Shown here piece after piece: positions 41,649 to 50,498 of a stretch of DNA of 64,000 bases (positions within the stretch are counted from its first letter, which is position 1; every line of letters starts with the position of its first letter). Made by a program: the position numbers and the translations under genes. The stretch spans positions 1,798,001-1,862,000 of the forward strand of contig NZ_JQMO01000003.1 in assembly GCF_000744785.1 (NCBI RefSeq). Direction: 5' to 3'. Under the pieces are notes generated by a model. That model searched no databases and was not told the origin of the DNA. It saw only the letters and a list, made by a program, of their open reading frames with translations. The stretch is from Kitasatospora azatica KCTC 9699 (GTDB taxonomy: Bacteria; Actinomycetota; Actinomycetes; Streptomycetales; Streptomycetaceae).

Positions 41649-42842
41649 ATGTCGTACACCGAGGTACCCGGCGCGCGGGTCCCCATCCGGATGTGGGCCG
41701 ACCCGGCCACCGTCGAAGGCGCGGCCATGCAGCAGCTGCGCAACATCTCCACCCTGCCCTGGCTGCACGGCCTGGCCGTGATGCCCGACGTCCACCTCGG
41801 CAAGGGCGCGACCGTGGGGTCGGTCATCGCGATGAAGGGCGCGGTCTGCCCGGCGGCGGTCGGCGTGGACATCGGCTGCGGAATGAGCGCGGTGAAGACC
41901 TCGCTCAACGCCCGCGACCTGCCCGACGACCTGAGCCGGCTGCGGTCGAAGATCGAGCAGGCGATCCCGGTCGGGCGAGGGCTGCACAGCGAGGCGGTGG
42001 ACCCGTCCGGGCTGCACGGCTTCGCTGCTGCGGGCTGGAGCGACCTGTGGGACCGGTTCGACGGTGTGGCGTCGGACGTGAAGTGGCGCCGGGAGCGGGC
42101 GATGCAGCAGATGGGTTCGCTTGGATCAGGAAATCACTTCATCGAAGTATGTGTTGATGAGACCGGCGCGGTCTGGCTGATGCTCCACTCGGGCTCCCGC
42201 AACATCGGCAAGGAGCTGGCGGAGCATCACATGACCGTCGCCCGTTCGCTCCCGCACAACCAGGGCATCGTCGACCGCGACCTCGCGGTCTTCATCGCGG
42301 ACACCCCGCAGATGAACGCCTACCGCAACGACCTGTTCTGGGCGCAGGAGTACGCCAAGTACAACCGCGCGGTGATGATGGCGCTCTTCCAGGACGCGGT
42401 GCGCAGCGAGTTCCGGCGGACCAAGGTCACCTTCGAGCCCGTGATCAGCTGCCACCACAACTACGTGGCGGAGGAGCGTTACGAAGGCGTCGACGTCCTG
42501 GTGACCCGCAAGGGCGCGATCCGCGCGGGCTCCGGTGACCTCGGGATCATCCCCGGCTCGATGGGCACCGGCTCCTACATCGTCCGCGGCCTGGGCAACC
42601 CGGCCTCGTTCAACTCCGCCTCGCACGGCGCCGGCCGCAAGATGAGCCGGACCGCGGCGAAGAAGCGGTTCACCACCCGCGACCTGGTCGAGCAGACCAA
42701 GGGCGTGGAGTGCCGCAAGGACGCCGGTGTGGTGGACGAGATCCCGGGCGCGTACAAGTCCATCGAGAAGGTGATGGAACAGCAGCGGGACCTGGTCGAG
42801 GTGGTCGCACACCTCAAGCAGGTGGTCTGCGTGAAGGGTTGA
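41649..42842 (+). CDS. rtcB: RNA-splicing ligase RtcB
   Basis: A 397-residue RtcB. This enzyme joins RNA 2',3'-cyclic phosphate or 3'-phosphate ends to 5'-OH ends with GTP and Mn2+. Metal and guanylate residues are present: DVHLGKGATVG, VGVDIGCGM (Cys ligand), GSGNHF (His), HSGSRNIG, SCHHNY, and the nucleotide-binding His in NSASHGAGR. The ATG at 41649 follows a GGGGG site. In bacteria RtcB repairs damaged RNA, including tRNA and rRNA; no archease gene is adjacent. The small ORF and pyrimidine repeat upstream may be part of its leader. Confidence 0.95.
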   Translation: MSYTEVPGARVPIRMWADPATVEGAAMQQLRNISTLPWLHGLAVMPDVHLGKGATVGSVIAMKGAVCPAAVGVDIGCGMSAVKTSLNARDLPDDLSRLRSKIEQAIPVGRGLHSEAVDPSGLHGFAAAGWSDLWDRFDGVASDVKWRRERAMQQMGSLGSGNHFIEVCVDETGAVWLMLHSGSRNIGKELAEHHMTVARSLPHNQGIVDRDLAVFIADTPQMNAYRNDLFWAQEYAKYNRAVMMALFQDAVRSEFRRTKVTFEPVISCHHNYVAEERYEGVDVLVTRKGAIRAGSGDLGIIPGSMGTGSYIVRGLGNPASFNSASHGAGRKMSRTAAKKRFTTRDLVEQTKGVECRKDAGVVDEIPGAYKSIEKVMEQQRDLVEVVAHLKQVVCVKG

Positions 42843-42858
42843 GCGGGAACCGTCCGCC

Positions 42859-43608
42859 TCATTCGCGCTGCCGGAGCAGCAGGGTGACGAAGCCGAAGGT
42901 GCCCTGGTAGCCGCGTAGCCAGCCGGTGCGGTGGTCGGCGGCGCGTTGGGCGGCCTGGGTGGCGTCGGGGTCTTCGGGGTGGTCGAGGGCCCACTCGGCC
43001 AGGGAGCCGGTCCAGCTCCACTCGTAGTCGTCCAGTTCGCTCTGGCTGCTCTGGTGGCCGTAGACCGGGACCCAGCCCTCGGCGGTGACGCGGTCGACCA
43101 GGGTGGGCAGGTCGTCGAAGTCCTCCCGGGTCGCGCCGCCGAAGCCGTCGAGGGTGGCCTGGTCGGGCGCGCGCTGCCAGTAGCCCTCGCCGACCAGGAC
43201 CTGTCCGCCGGGGGCGAGGTGGCGGCGGGCGGCGGCCAGGGTGGGCAGCAGTCCGTCGAAGGCGTGCGTGGCGCCGACGCAGAGCACCAGGTCGTAGGGG
43301 TGCGGCGCGGTGAACTCGGCGGCCGGCCGGTGGTGCAGGCCGAGCCGGCGGACCACGCCGAGTCGCTCGGCGCTCTCGCGCGCCTGGGTGAGCCCGCCGG
43401 CGTCGATGTCCACCCCGTCGGCGGTCAGGCCGGGATGCGTGGCCAGCGCTCGCAGCAGCCAGGCCCCCTCGCCGCAGCCGAGGTCCAGTACCCGTTCGTC
43501 CCCGCGCCGAACGGCCCGCCGGAGCAGGGTGGCCACGCTCTCGTCGCTCAGCGGGGCGGCGATCGGGTGGTGGGTGTGGGCGAGGCGGGAGATCTTCTGG
43601 CGGTCCAT
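42859..43608 (-). CDS. SAM-dependent methyltransferase
   Basis: A 249-residue class I methyltransferase. Motif I is VLDLGCGEGAWLL (about residues 40-52), motif II the acidic VDIDAGGL, and motif IV PYDLVLCVGATHAF. It resembles small-molecule methyltransferases that act as stand-alone enzymes; the acceptor is unknown. The ATG at 43608 is the only start near the family's N-terminus although GGAGGG lies almost against it. It converges with rtcB, leaving 16 bp. Confidence 0.87.
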   Translation of the reverse strand: MDRQKISRLAHTHHPIAAPLSDESVATLLRRAVRRGDERVLDLGCGEGAWLLRALATHPGLTADGVDIDAGGLTQARESAERLGVVRRLGLHHRPAAEFTAPHPYDLVLCVGATHAFDGLLPTLAAARRHLAPGGQVLVGEGYWQRAPDQATLDGFGGATREDFDDLPTLVDRVTAEGWVPVYGHQSSQSELDDYEWSWTGSLAEWALDHPEDPDATQAAQRAADHRTGWLRGYQGTFGFVTLLLRQRE

Positions 43609-43686
43609 CCCTCCACCATGGCAGCCGGTCGGGCGGTCTGGGAACCCGATTACTGCACCGGCTGAACCGTCGTCAGCTCCGAGGGC

Positions 43687-43720
43687 GCGGGGGCGGGGCC
43701 GGTGACGGTGCCGCCCCCGC
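43687..43720 (-). terminator. ptsH terminator
   Basis: A perfect 10-bp GC stem (43687-43696 with 43711-43720) with a 14-nt loop, 16 bp after the ptsH stop on the minus strand. Confidence 0.65.
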
Positions 43721-43735
43721 GATCGCAGGTCGGTC

Positions 43736-44014
43736 TCAGGCCGCGGGCAGCTCGTCCAGTCCGTTCTCGACCATCTTGGCCAGCCGGTCCAGCGCGGCGT
43801 CGGCCTCGGGCGCGTCGGAGGCCAGCACGACATCCTCGCCGCCCTCGGCGCCGAGCGCCAGCAGGCCGAGCATGGAGGCGGCGTTGACCGGGGCGCCGCC
43901 GGCCTTGGCGATGGTGACGGGCACGCCGAGGGCGGCGGCCGCCCGGACGAAGACGGAGGCGGGACGGGCGTGCAGGCCCTCGGGCCAACCGATGGTGACG
44001 CGGCGCTCGGCCAT
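43736..44014 (-). CDS. ptsH: Phosphocarrier protein HPr
   Basis: A 92-residue HPr, the general phosphoryl carrier between enzyme I and sugar-specific enzyme II proteins. His15 in GLHARPAS is the phosphorylation site. Ser47 lies in the SMLGLL motif that corresponds to the regulatory Ser46 of Gram-positive HPr. The ATG at 44014 follows GAAAGG. A DasR-like operator overlaps the promoter region, fitting the control of pts genes by N-acetylglucosamine in streptomycetes. ptsI and crr are not in the window. Confidence 0.95.
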   Translation of the reverse strand: MAERRVTIGWPEGLHARPASVFVRAAAALGVPVTIAKAGGAPVNAASMLGLLALGAEGGEDVVLASDAPEADAALDRLAKMVENGLDELPAA

Positions 44015-44049
44015 GAGACGTGCCTTTCAGGTGGTGCTGCTTGCAGACA

Positions 44050-44065
44050 TGTTGTCTAGACCATT
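44050..44065. promoter_or_regulatory. DasR-like operator (dre)
   Basis: TGTTGTCTAGACCATT contains the central GTCTAGAC palindrome of the dre consensus ACTGGTCTAGACCAGT and matches 12 of 16 bases. It lies 36-51 bp before ptsH. DasR control of ptsH is described for S. coelicolor, which supports the call. Confidence 0.75.
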
Positions 44066-44152
44066 CTGACACGACGGCCCAGAAACGAGTTCCACCCTGT
44101 CGCGCCCGCACACCGGGCGCCATCCGGCTCGCCGCCGGATAGCCTGGCGCCT

Positions 44153-46990
44153 GTGGAGCACCCCGCAGACGTCGACCAGCCCGGTTATCCCCAGCACTGG
44201 GAGGCCGACATCCTGTTGCGCGACGGCGGCACCGCGCGGATCCGGCCCATCGTCCCGGCCGACGCCGACCGTCTGGTGGAGTTCTACGCCCAGGTTTCCG
44301 ACCAGTCGAAGTACTTCCGGTTCTTCGCCCCCTATCCCCGGCTCTCCGCCAAGGACGTCCAGCGCTTCACCCACCACGACTTCGTCGACCGGGTCGCGCT
44401 GGCCGTGGTGGTCCGCGACCGCTTCATCGCCACCGTCCGCTACGACCGGATCGACGAGCACGGCCGCCCGTCCACCACCGGCACCGACGCCGAGGTGGCC
44501 TTCCTGGTCCAAGACGCCCACCAGGGCCGGGGCGTGGCCTCCGCGCTGCTGGAGCACATCGCGGCCGTCGCCCAGGAACGCGGCATCCGCCGGTTCGTCG
44601 CCGAGGTGCTGCCCGAGAACCGCAAGATGACCAAGGTCTTCACCGACGCCGGCTACACCCAGAAGCGCAGCTTCGCCGACGGCGTGGTGCACCTGGAGTT
44701 CGACCTGGAGCCCACCGCCGCCTCGCTCGCCGTGATGCGGGCCCGCGAACACCGCGCCGAAGCCCGCTCGGTGCAACGGCTGCTGACGCCCCGTTCGGTC
44801 GCGGTGATCGGCGTCTCCCGCACCGAGCTCTCGGCCGGCCGCTCACTGCTGCGCGCCGCGCTGGGCAGCGGCTTCACCGGACCGGTGTACGCGGTGAACA
44901 GCCGGGCCCCCAAGGGCACCGAGCTGGAGGGCGTGGAGCTGCACCGCTCGGTGCTGGAGATCCCCGGACCGGTGGACCTGGCGGTGATCGCGGTGCCCGC
45001 CGAGGCCGTGCCCGCCGTGGTCGCCGAGTGCGGTGCGCACGGGGTGCGCGGACTGGTGGTGGTGACCGCCGGCTACGCCGAGACCGGACCGGCCGGCCGG
45101 GACCGGCAGCGCGCCCTGGTCCGCCAGGCCAGGGCAGCCGGCATGCGGGTGATCGGACCGAACGCCTTCGGCCTGCTCTCCACCGCTCCCGAGCACCCGC
45201 TCAACGCCTCGCTCGCCCCGCTGCTCCCCGCGCCCGGGCGGTTCGGGATCTTCTGCCAGTCCGGCGCGATCGGCGTGGCCCTGCTGGAGGCCGCGCACCG
45301 CCGCGGCCTCGGCGTCTCCTCCTTCGCCTCGGTCGGCAACCGGGCCGACGTCTCCGGCAACGACCTGCTGCAGTACTGGGAGGAGGACCCGGCGACCGAG
45401 GTGGTGCTGCTCTACCTGGAGTCCTTCGGCAACCCGCGCAAGTTCACCCGGATCGCCCGCCGGCTGGCCACCACCAAGCCGATCGTGGTGGTCAAGGGCG
45501 CCCGGCACACCGGCAGCCTGCCCCCGGGCCACGCCGTCCCGCCCACCGCCAGCGGCCTGCGCGACGCCACCGTGGACGCGCTCTTCCAGCAGGCCGGGGT
45601 GATCCGGGTCGAGACCATCACCGAACTCTTCGACACCGGCGAGCTGCTGGCCCAGCAACCGGTGCCGGCCGGCGACCGGGTCGCGGTGGTCGGCAACTCC
45701 GACTCGCTGGGGCTGCTCACCCACGACGCCTGCCTGAGCGCGGGCCTGCGCCCGCGCCCACCGGTGGACCTGACCACGGCCGCCACCGGCGAGCACTTCC
45801 GGGTCGCACTGGAGACCGCGCTCAGCGACAACGCGGTGGACGCGGTGATCGCGGTGGCCATCCCGCCGATCACCACCTCCACCACCGGCTTCCTGAGCGA
45901 CGAGCCGCTGGCCGCCGGCGACCCGGCGATCACCGAGGCGCTGCTGGCGGCGGCCGCCACCGCCCACCGGCGCGGCAAGCCGCTGCTGCTCACCCACCTC
46001 GCGCTGACCGACCTGCCCGCCGCGCTGCGCACCGCCGAGCACGCCGTCCCGGCCTTCCCGGCTCCCGAACGCGCGGTGCGCGCCCTGACCCACGCCGTCC
46101 ACTACGGCGCCTGGCGGCGGACCGCGGAGGCCGCCGAGCAGACCGCCCGGGTCCCCGAACTCGACCGGATCGACACCTTGGCCGCCCGCACCCTGGTGGA
46201 GTCCGCCCTGGACAGCCGCACCTCCCACCCGTCGCCCGCCACCACCCTTGCTCGAGGCGCTACGCGCCGCACCTTTCGTGCCCGCACCCAGCCGGGTGGC
46301 GCCCGGTTCACCCTGCCCGAGGAGCAGACCGCCGCGCTGCTCGCCCACTACGGCATCGACGTGCAGCGCGCGCTGCCCGCCGCCGAGGAGGAGCAGGCGG
46401 TGCGTGCCGCCGCCACGCTCGGTTACCCGGTCGCCCTCAAGGCCACCGCCGCCCACCTGCGCCACCGCCCCGACCTCGGCGGTGTGCGGCTCGACCTGAC
46501 CGAGGAGGACGGGCTGCGCCGCGCCCACCGCGAGCTGTCCGCGCTGCTCGGCGGCGCCGCCCGGGCCGAACTCGTGGTGCAGAAGATGGCCGCGCGCGGG
46601 GTGGACACGGTGATCGGGGCCGCGGTGGACCCGGCGGTCGGCGCGATCCTGACCTTCGGGCTGGCCGGCGCCCCGGCCGAGCTGCTCGGCGACCTCGGGC
46701 ACCGGTTGATCCCGGCCACCGACCTGGAGGTGGCCGCGCTGGTCCGCGAGGTGCGGGCGGCTCCGCTGCTGTTCGGCTGGCGCGGCGCGGCGCCGGTGGA
46801 CACCGCCGCCCTGGAGGAGCTGCTGCTGAGGGTCTCCCAGCTGGTCGACGACCTGCCCGAGGTGGCCGGGGTGGACCTCGAGCCGGTGGTGGTGGCCCCG
46901 CACGGCCTGGCCGTGCTGGGGGCCAGGATCCGGCTCGCACCGCTGCCGGTCCGCAGTGATCTGGGCCCGCGCAGCATGAGCACCCTGTAA
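44153..46990 (+). CDS. patA: Protein lysine acetyltransferase / acyl-CoA synthetase-like fusion (PatA type)
   Basis: A 945-residue fusion. The N-terminal GNAT domain (about 1-185) has the acetyl-CoA-binding motif QGRGVASALL. The rest matches NDP-forming acyl-CoA synthetases: a CoA-binding domain (SVAVIGVSRTELSAGRSLLR), a succinyl-CoA-ligase-like flavodoxin domain (GIFCQSGAIGVALLEA), and a C-terminal ATP-grasp domain (ATLGYPVALKATAAHLRHRP). This GNAT-first order is the one described for S. lividans PatA, which acetylates and silences acetoacetyl-CoA synthetase. The GTG at 44153 has no ribosome site, but TAGCCT ends seven bases upstream, so the mRNA is probably leaderless. Confidence 0.9.
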   Translation: MEHPADVDQPGYPQHWEADILLRDGGTARIRPIVPADADRLVEFYAQVSDQSKYFRFFAPYPRLSAKDVQRFTHHDFVDRVALAVVVRDRFIATVRYDRIDEHGRPSTTGTDAEVAFLVQDAHQGRGVASALLEHIAAVAQERGIRRFVAEVLPENRKMTKVFTDAGYTQKRSFADGVVHLEFDLEPTAASLAVMRAREHRAEARSVQRLLTPRSVAVIGVSRTELSAGRSLLRAALGSGFTGPVYAVNSRAPKGTELEGVELHRSVLEIPGPVDLAVIAVPAEAVPAVVAECGAHGVRGLVVVTAGYAETGPAGRDRQRALVRQARAAGMRVIGPNAFGLLSTAPEHPLNASLAPLLPAPGRFGIFCQSGAIGVALLEAAHRRGLGVSSFASVGNRADVSGNDLLQYWEEDPATEVVLLYLESFGNPRKFTRIARRLATTKPIVVVKGARHTGSLPPGHAVPPTASGLRDATVDALFQQAGVIRVETITELFDTGELLAQQPVPAGDRVAVVGNSDSLGLLTHDACLSAGLRPRPPVDLTTAATGEHFRVALETALSDNAVDAVIAVAIPPITTSTTGFLSDEPLAAGDPAITEALLAAAATAHRRGKPLLLTHLALTDLPAALRTAEHAVPAFPAPERAVRALTHAVHYGAWRRTAEAAEQTARVPELDRIDTLAARTLVESALDSRTSHPSPATTLARGATRRTFRARTQPGGARFTLPEEQTAALLAHYGIDVQRALPAAEEEQAVRAAATLGYPVALKATAAHLRHRPDLGGVRLDLTEEDGLRRAHRELSALLGGAARAELVVQKMAARGVDTVIGAAVDPAVGAILTFGLAGAPAELLGDLGHRLIPATDLEVAALVREVRAAPLLFGWRGAAPVDTAALEELLLRVSQLVDDLPEVAGVDLEPVVVAPHGLAVLGARIRLAPLPVRSDLGPRSMSTL

Positions 46991-47074
46991 CCTTCCTGGG
47001 TTGCGCCTTGCCGCTCCCGGCGGTAACGGCGCAGTCCAGCCCGCCGCCTTGGCGGGGCATGCCAGGATGGAGTT

Positions 47075-47662
47075 ATGGCCAAGACCGGTACCACCACCAC
47101 GCAGGACCTGCGCTCCGCGATCGAGCGCAGCGGCTACTACCCCGCGCTGGTGTCCGAAGCGGTGGAGTCCGCGGTGGGCCCCGAGCCGATCACCTCCTAC
47201 CTGGTCCACCAGGAGACCACCTTCGACGCCAACGAGGTCCGCCGGCACGTCACGGTGCTGGTGCTGACCGCGACCCGGTTCGTGGTGAGCCACACCGACG
47301 AGCAGGCCGCCGACGCGTCCAGCCCGGTGCCGTACGCGACCACGTCCACCGAGAGCGTGCGGCTGGACCGGATCGGCTCGGTGGTGCTGAGCCGGATGGT
47401 GGCCAACCCGGAGACGTACACCCCCGGCACGCTGCCGCGCGAGGTGGTGCTGACCATCGGCTGGGGCGCGGTGCAGCGGATCGACCTGGAGCCGGCCGGC
47501 TGCTCCGACCCGAACTGCGAGGCGGACCACGGCTACACCGGTTCGGCCACCGCTGACGACCTGTCACTGCGGGTCAGCGAGGCGGGCGACGGCCCCGAGA
47601 CGGTGGGCCAGGCGCTGGTCTTCGCCCGGGCGCTGTCCGAGGCCACCATCAGCAGGGTCTGA
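47075..47662 (+). CDS. DUF5998 domain-containing protein
   Basis: A 195-residue actinobacterial protein of unknown function. It begins with a helical MAKTGTTTTQDLRSAIERSG and continues with a beta-rich core (VTVLVLTATRFVVSHTDE, VRLDRIGSVVLSRMV). CSDPNCEADHGY holds a possible metal pair near residue 150. CAGGAT six bases before the ATG may be the -10 of a leaderless transcript. It is followed after 13 bp by a phosphodiesterase-type gene and then tdk, so the three may be co-transcribed. Confidence 0.8.
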   Translation: MAKTGTTTTQDLRSAIERSGYYPALVSEAVESAVGPEPITSYLVHQETTFDANEVRRHVTVLVLTATRFVVSHTDEQAADASSPVPYATTSTESVRLDRIGSVVLSRMVANPETYTPGTLPREVVLTIGWGAVQRIDLEPAGCSDPNCEADHGYTGSATADDLSLRVSEAGDGPETVGQALVFARALSEATISRV

Positions 47663-47675
47663 GGCCTACCAGCGC

Positions 47676-48863
47676 ATGATGTCGCACGCCTACGACCACG
47701 ACGGCTTCGAGCTGCTCGACCCCGCCGACGCACCCGCCCCCGGCTACGGCGGCGGCTCGCTCAGCGACCTGCTGCCCTCGGTGGCGGCGGGCCTCGGTGT
47801 GCCCGGGTTCACCAGCACCCTGCCGCTGGCCCCGGCCGACCGGGTCTGCGTCTTCCTGGTGGACGGCCTGGGCTGGGAGCTGATCCGCCGGCACCCCGAG
47901 TACGCGCCGTTCCTGAACTCGCTGCTGCCGAGCTCGCTGGGCGGCGCCGGCCGCCCGCTGACCGCCGGCTTCCCGTCCACCACCGCCACCTCGCTGGCCT
48001 CGGTGGGCACCGGCCTGCCGCCGGGCCTGCACGGACTGGCCGGGTACACGGTGGCGATCCCGGGCCAGAACCAGCTGATGAACCAGCTGCGCTGGCAGCC
48101 ACCGGTGGATCCGCACAGCTGGCAGCCCTACCCGACGGTCTTCGAGCGGGTGCACGCCGCCGGCGTGGCGGCCAGCCAGGTCTCCTCGCCGCTGTTCGCG
48201 CAGACCCCGCTGACCCGGGTCGCGCTCTCCGGCGGCGAGTTCCTCGGCCGTACCACCGGTGAGGAGCGGATGGACCTGGCGGCCCGTCAGCTCGCGGCCA
48301 CCGACCGGGCGCTGGTGTACACGTACGTCAGCGAGCTGGACGGGATGGGCCACCGGTACGGGGTCGACTCGGACGAGTGGCGGATGATGCTCGACACCGT
48401 CGACCGGCTCGCCCGGCGGCTGGCCGAACAGCTGCCGCCGCGCTCGGTGCTGTACGTCACCGCCGACCACGGCATGATCGACATCGCGCCCGAGGACCGG
48501 ATCGACTTCGACGAGGACTGGGAGCTGAGCGCGGGCGTGGCCCTGCTCGGCGGCGAGGCCCGGGCCCGGCACGTGTACGCGGTGCCGGGGGCGGCCGCCG
48601 ACGTGTTCACGGTCTGGAGCGAGGTGCTGGGCGACCGGATGTGGGTGGCCACCCGGGACCAGGCGATCGAGGCCGGCTGGTTCGGCCCCTCGGTGGACGA
48701 CCGGGTCTACCACCGGATCGGCGACGTGGTCGCCGCCGCCCGGGACGACGTCGCGGTGATCGCTTCGCGCAGCGAGCCGGGGGAGTCCGCGATGACCGGG
48801 CTGCACGGCTCGATGACCCCGGTGGAGCAGCTCGTCCCGCTGCTCGAAGTCCGTCCCCGATAG
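47676..48863 (+). CDS. Alkaline phosphatase-superfamily protein (nucleotide pyrophosphatase/phosphodiesterase type)
   Basis: A 395-residue enzyme of the alkaline phosphatase superfamily. The first metal site is VFLVDGLGWE, the likely nucleophile lies in GFPSTTATSLASVGTGL (Thr), followed by YVSELDGMGHRYG and VTADHGMIDI, where Asp and His ligands sit. It should hydrolyse phosphodiester or pyrophosphate bonds of small molecules. No signal peptide is evident. It begins 13 bp after the DUF5998 gene. Confidence 0.88.
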   Translation: MMSHAYDHDGFELLDPADAPAPGYGGGSLSDLLPSVAAGLGVPGFTSTLPLAPADRVCVFLVDGLGWELIRRHPEYAPFLNSLLPSSLGGAGRPLTAGFPSTTATSLASVGTGLPPGLHGLAGYTVAIPGQNQLMNQLRWQPPVDPHSWQPYPTVFERVHAAGVAASQVSSPLFAQTPLTRVALSGGEFLGRTTGEERMDLAARQLAATDRALVYTYVSELDGMGHRYGVDSDEWRMMLDTVDRLARRLAEQLPPRSVLYVTADHGMIDIAPEDRIDFDEDWELSAGVALLGGEARARHVYAVPGAAADVFTVWSEVLGDRMWVATRDQAIEAGWFGPSVDDRVYHRIGDVVAAARDDVAVIASRSEPGESAMTGLHGSMTPVEQLVPLLEVRPR

Positions 48864-48892
48864 TCCCGACAAGAGAGGCTCTCGCCCCACCC

Positions 48893-49543
48893 ATGGCTGA
48901 ACTGGTGTTCTTCTCGGGCACGATGGACTGCGGCAAGTCGACCCTGGCACTGCAGATGAACCACAACCACGCGGCCCGCGGCCGGCAGGGGATCATCTTC
49001 GCCCGGCACGACCGGGCCGGCGCCTCGACCATCTCCAGCCGGCTCGGCCTGCGGGCCGAGGCGGTCGAGGTGACCGACGGCTTCGACTTCCAGCACTACG
49101 TGGTGCAGCTGCTCTCGGCCGGCGGCAAGGTCGACTACCTGATCTGCGACGAGGCCAACTTCTACACCGCCGAGCAGGTCGACCAGCTGGCCCGGGTGGT
49201 CGACGAGCTGGGCATCGACGTCTTCACCTTCGGCATCACCACCGACTTCCGCACCCGGCTCTTCCCCGGCTCGCAGCGGCTGATCGAACTGGCCGACCGG
49301 GTCGAGGTGCTGCAGGTCCAGGCCCTGTGTTGGTGCGGGGCCCGGGCCACCCACAACGCCCGCACGGTCGGCGGAGTCATGGTGGTCGAGGGCCCGCAGG
49401 TGGTGGTCGGCGACGTCGCGGTCAGCGAGCACGAGGTCGGCTACGAGGTGCTCTGTCGCCGTCACCACCGCCGCCGGCTGACCGCCGCCACCGCCCGCGC
49501 GGCCACCCTCTCGCCGGACGTGCTCCCCTTCGAACGGAGCTAG
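48893..49543 (+). CDS. tdk: Thymidine kinase
   Basis: A 216-residue type II thymidine kinase that phosphorylates thymidine to dTMP in the salvage pathway. The P-loop is SGTMDCGKST (8-17), DEANFY (about 80) is the Walker B/lasso entry, and Cys residues in ALCWCGARATHNAR plus LCRRHH can bind the structural zinc. The ATG at 48893 is 29 bp after the preceding gene. It converges with a VOC gene, leaving 19 bp. Confidence 0.94.
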   Translation: MAELVFFSGTMDCGKSTLALQMNHNHAARGRQGIIFARHDRAGASTISSRLGLRAEAVEVTDGFDFQHYVVQLLSAGGKVDYLICDEANFYTAEQVDQLARVVDELGIDVFTFGITTDFRTRLFPGSQRLIELADRVEVLQVQALCWCGARATHNARTVGGVMVVEGPQVVVGDVAVSEHEVGYEVLCRRHHRRRLTAATARAATLSPDVLPFERS

Positions 49544-49562
49544 GGCCTGTCCCGCTGCGGCC

Positions 49563-50339
49563 TCAGGGCAGCGCCACCACGGAGAACCGGCCGCCCTCGG
49601 GGTCGGCCAGCCGGGCCACCCGTCCGTACGGCGTGTCGTGCGGCGCCACCAGCAGTGCGCCGCCCAGCTCCCGGCACTGGCGGACCGTCAGGTCCACATC
49701 GGCGACGGCGAAGTAGATCCGCCAGCGCGGCGGGCCGTCCCGCAGGTCGGTGGTCTGCCTGATCCCGGCCACCCGGTGCCCCTCCACCAGCAGGGTGGCG
49801 TCCTCCTCGCCGCGGGCCACCGCCGAGGGCTCGGCCGCCACCACCGCGCGCTCGAAGACCGAGCCGTAGAAGGTGGCGGCCAGCGGCTCGTCACTGGTCA
49901 CCAGCTCGCTCCAGACCGGGGCGCCAGGCTCGCCGACCACCTCCCAGCCGAGGTGCTCCTGCCCCTCCCAGAGGCCGAAGAAGGCACCCGACAGGTCCGC
50001 CGCGACGGCGAGCCGACCGGCCCGCTCGCTCTGCAGCGGGCCGACCGCGACCGTGCCGCCGAAGTCGCGCACCCGGGCGGAGGCCTGGTCGGCGCTGTCC
50101 ACGGCGAAGTAGGTGGTCCACTCGGTGGGCAGGCCCGGCTGCTCCGGGGCCAGGCCGATCCCGGCCACCTTGGCCCCGTGCAGGGTGGCCCGGACGTACG
50201 CGCCCAGCTCGGCGGGCCCCGGGGTGAAGCTCCAGTCCAGCAGGGGTCCGTAGAACGCCTTGGCCCGTTCGAGATCATGGACCAGCAGACTCACCCAGCA
50301 GGGTGATCCGTGCGCCACCCGGACCTGCACCGCAGTCAT
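49563..50339 (-). CDS. VOC family protein (two glyoxalase-like domains)
   Basis: A 258-residue protein made of two vicinal-oxygen-chelate domains, about residues 10-120 (GSPCWVSLLVHDLERAKAFYGPLLDW) and 135-258 (VWSELVTSDEPLAATFYGSVF). It resembles the actinobacterial CFP32-type proteins. Few of the usual His/Glu metal ligands are obvious, so it may bind a ligand and not catalyse. The ATG at 50339 follows GAGGAGG by 7 nt. Confidence 0.87.
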   Translation of the reverse strand: MTAVQVRVAHGSPCWVSLLVHDLERAKAFYGPLLDWSFTPGPAELGAYVRATLHGAKVAGIGLAPEQPGLPTEWTTYFAVDSADQASARVRDFGGTVAVGPLQSERAGRLAVAADLSGAFFGLWEGQEHLGWEVVGEPGAPVWSELVTSDEPLAATFYGSVFERAVVAAEPSAVARGEEDATLLVEGHRVAGIRQTTDLRDGPPRWRIYFAVADVDLTVRQCRELGGALLVAPHDTPYGRVARLADPEGGRFSVVALP

Positions 50340-50498
50340 CGCCGACCTCCTCGCAGGGGTACCCGGCCCGGCGGCACGGGTCCCCGGGGCGATGCTCCCA
50401 TCTGCTCGGGCGACACACCGGACGACGGCGCGGACATCATGGCAAAGAGCGCACAAAAGTCAGGTGGCCGCAACTTGATGAGCGGCTGAGGCAGCAGA

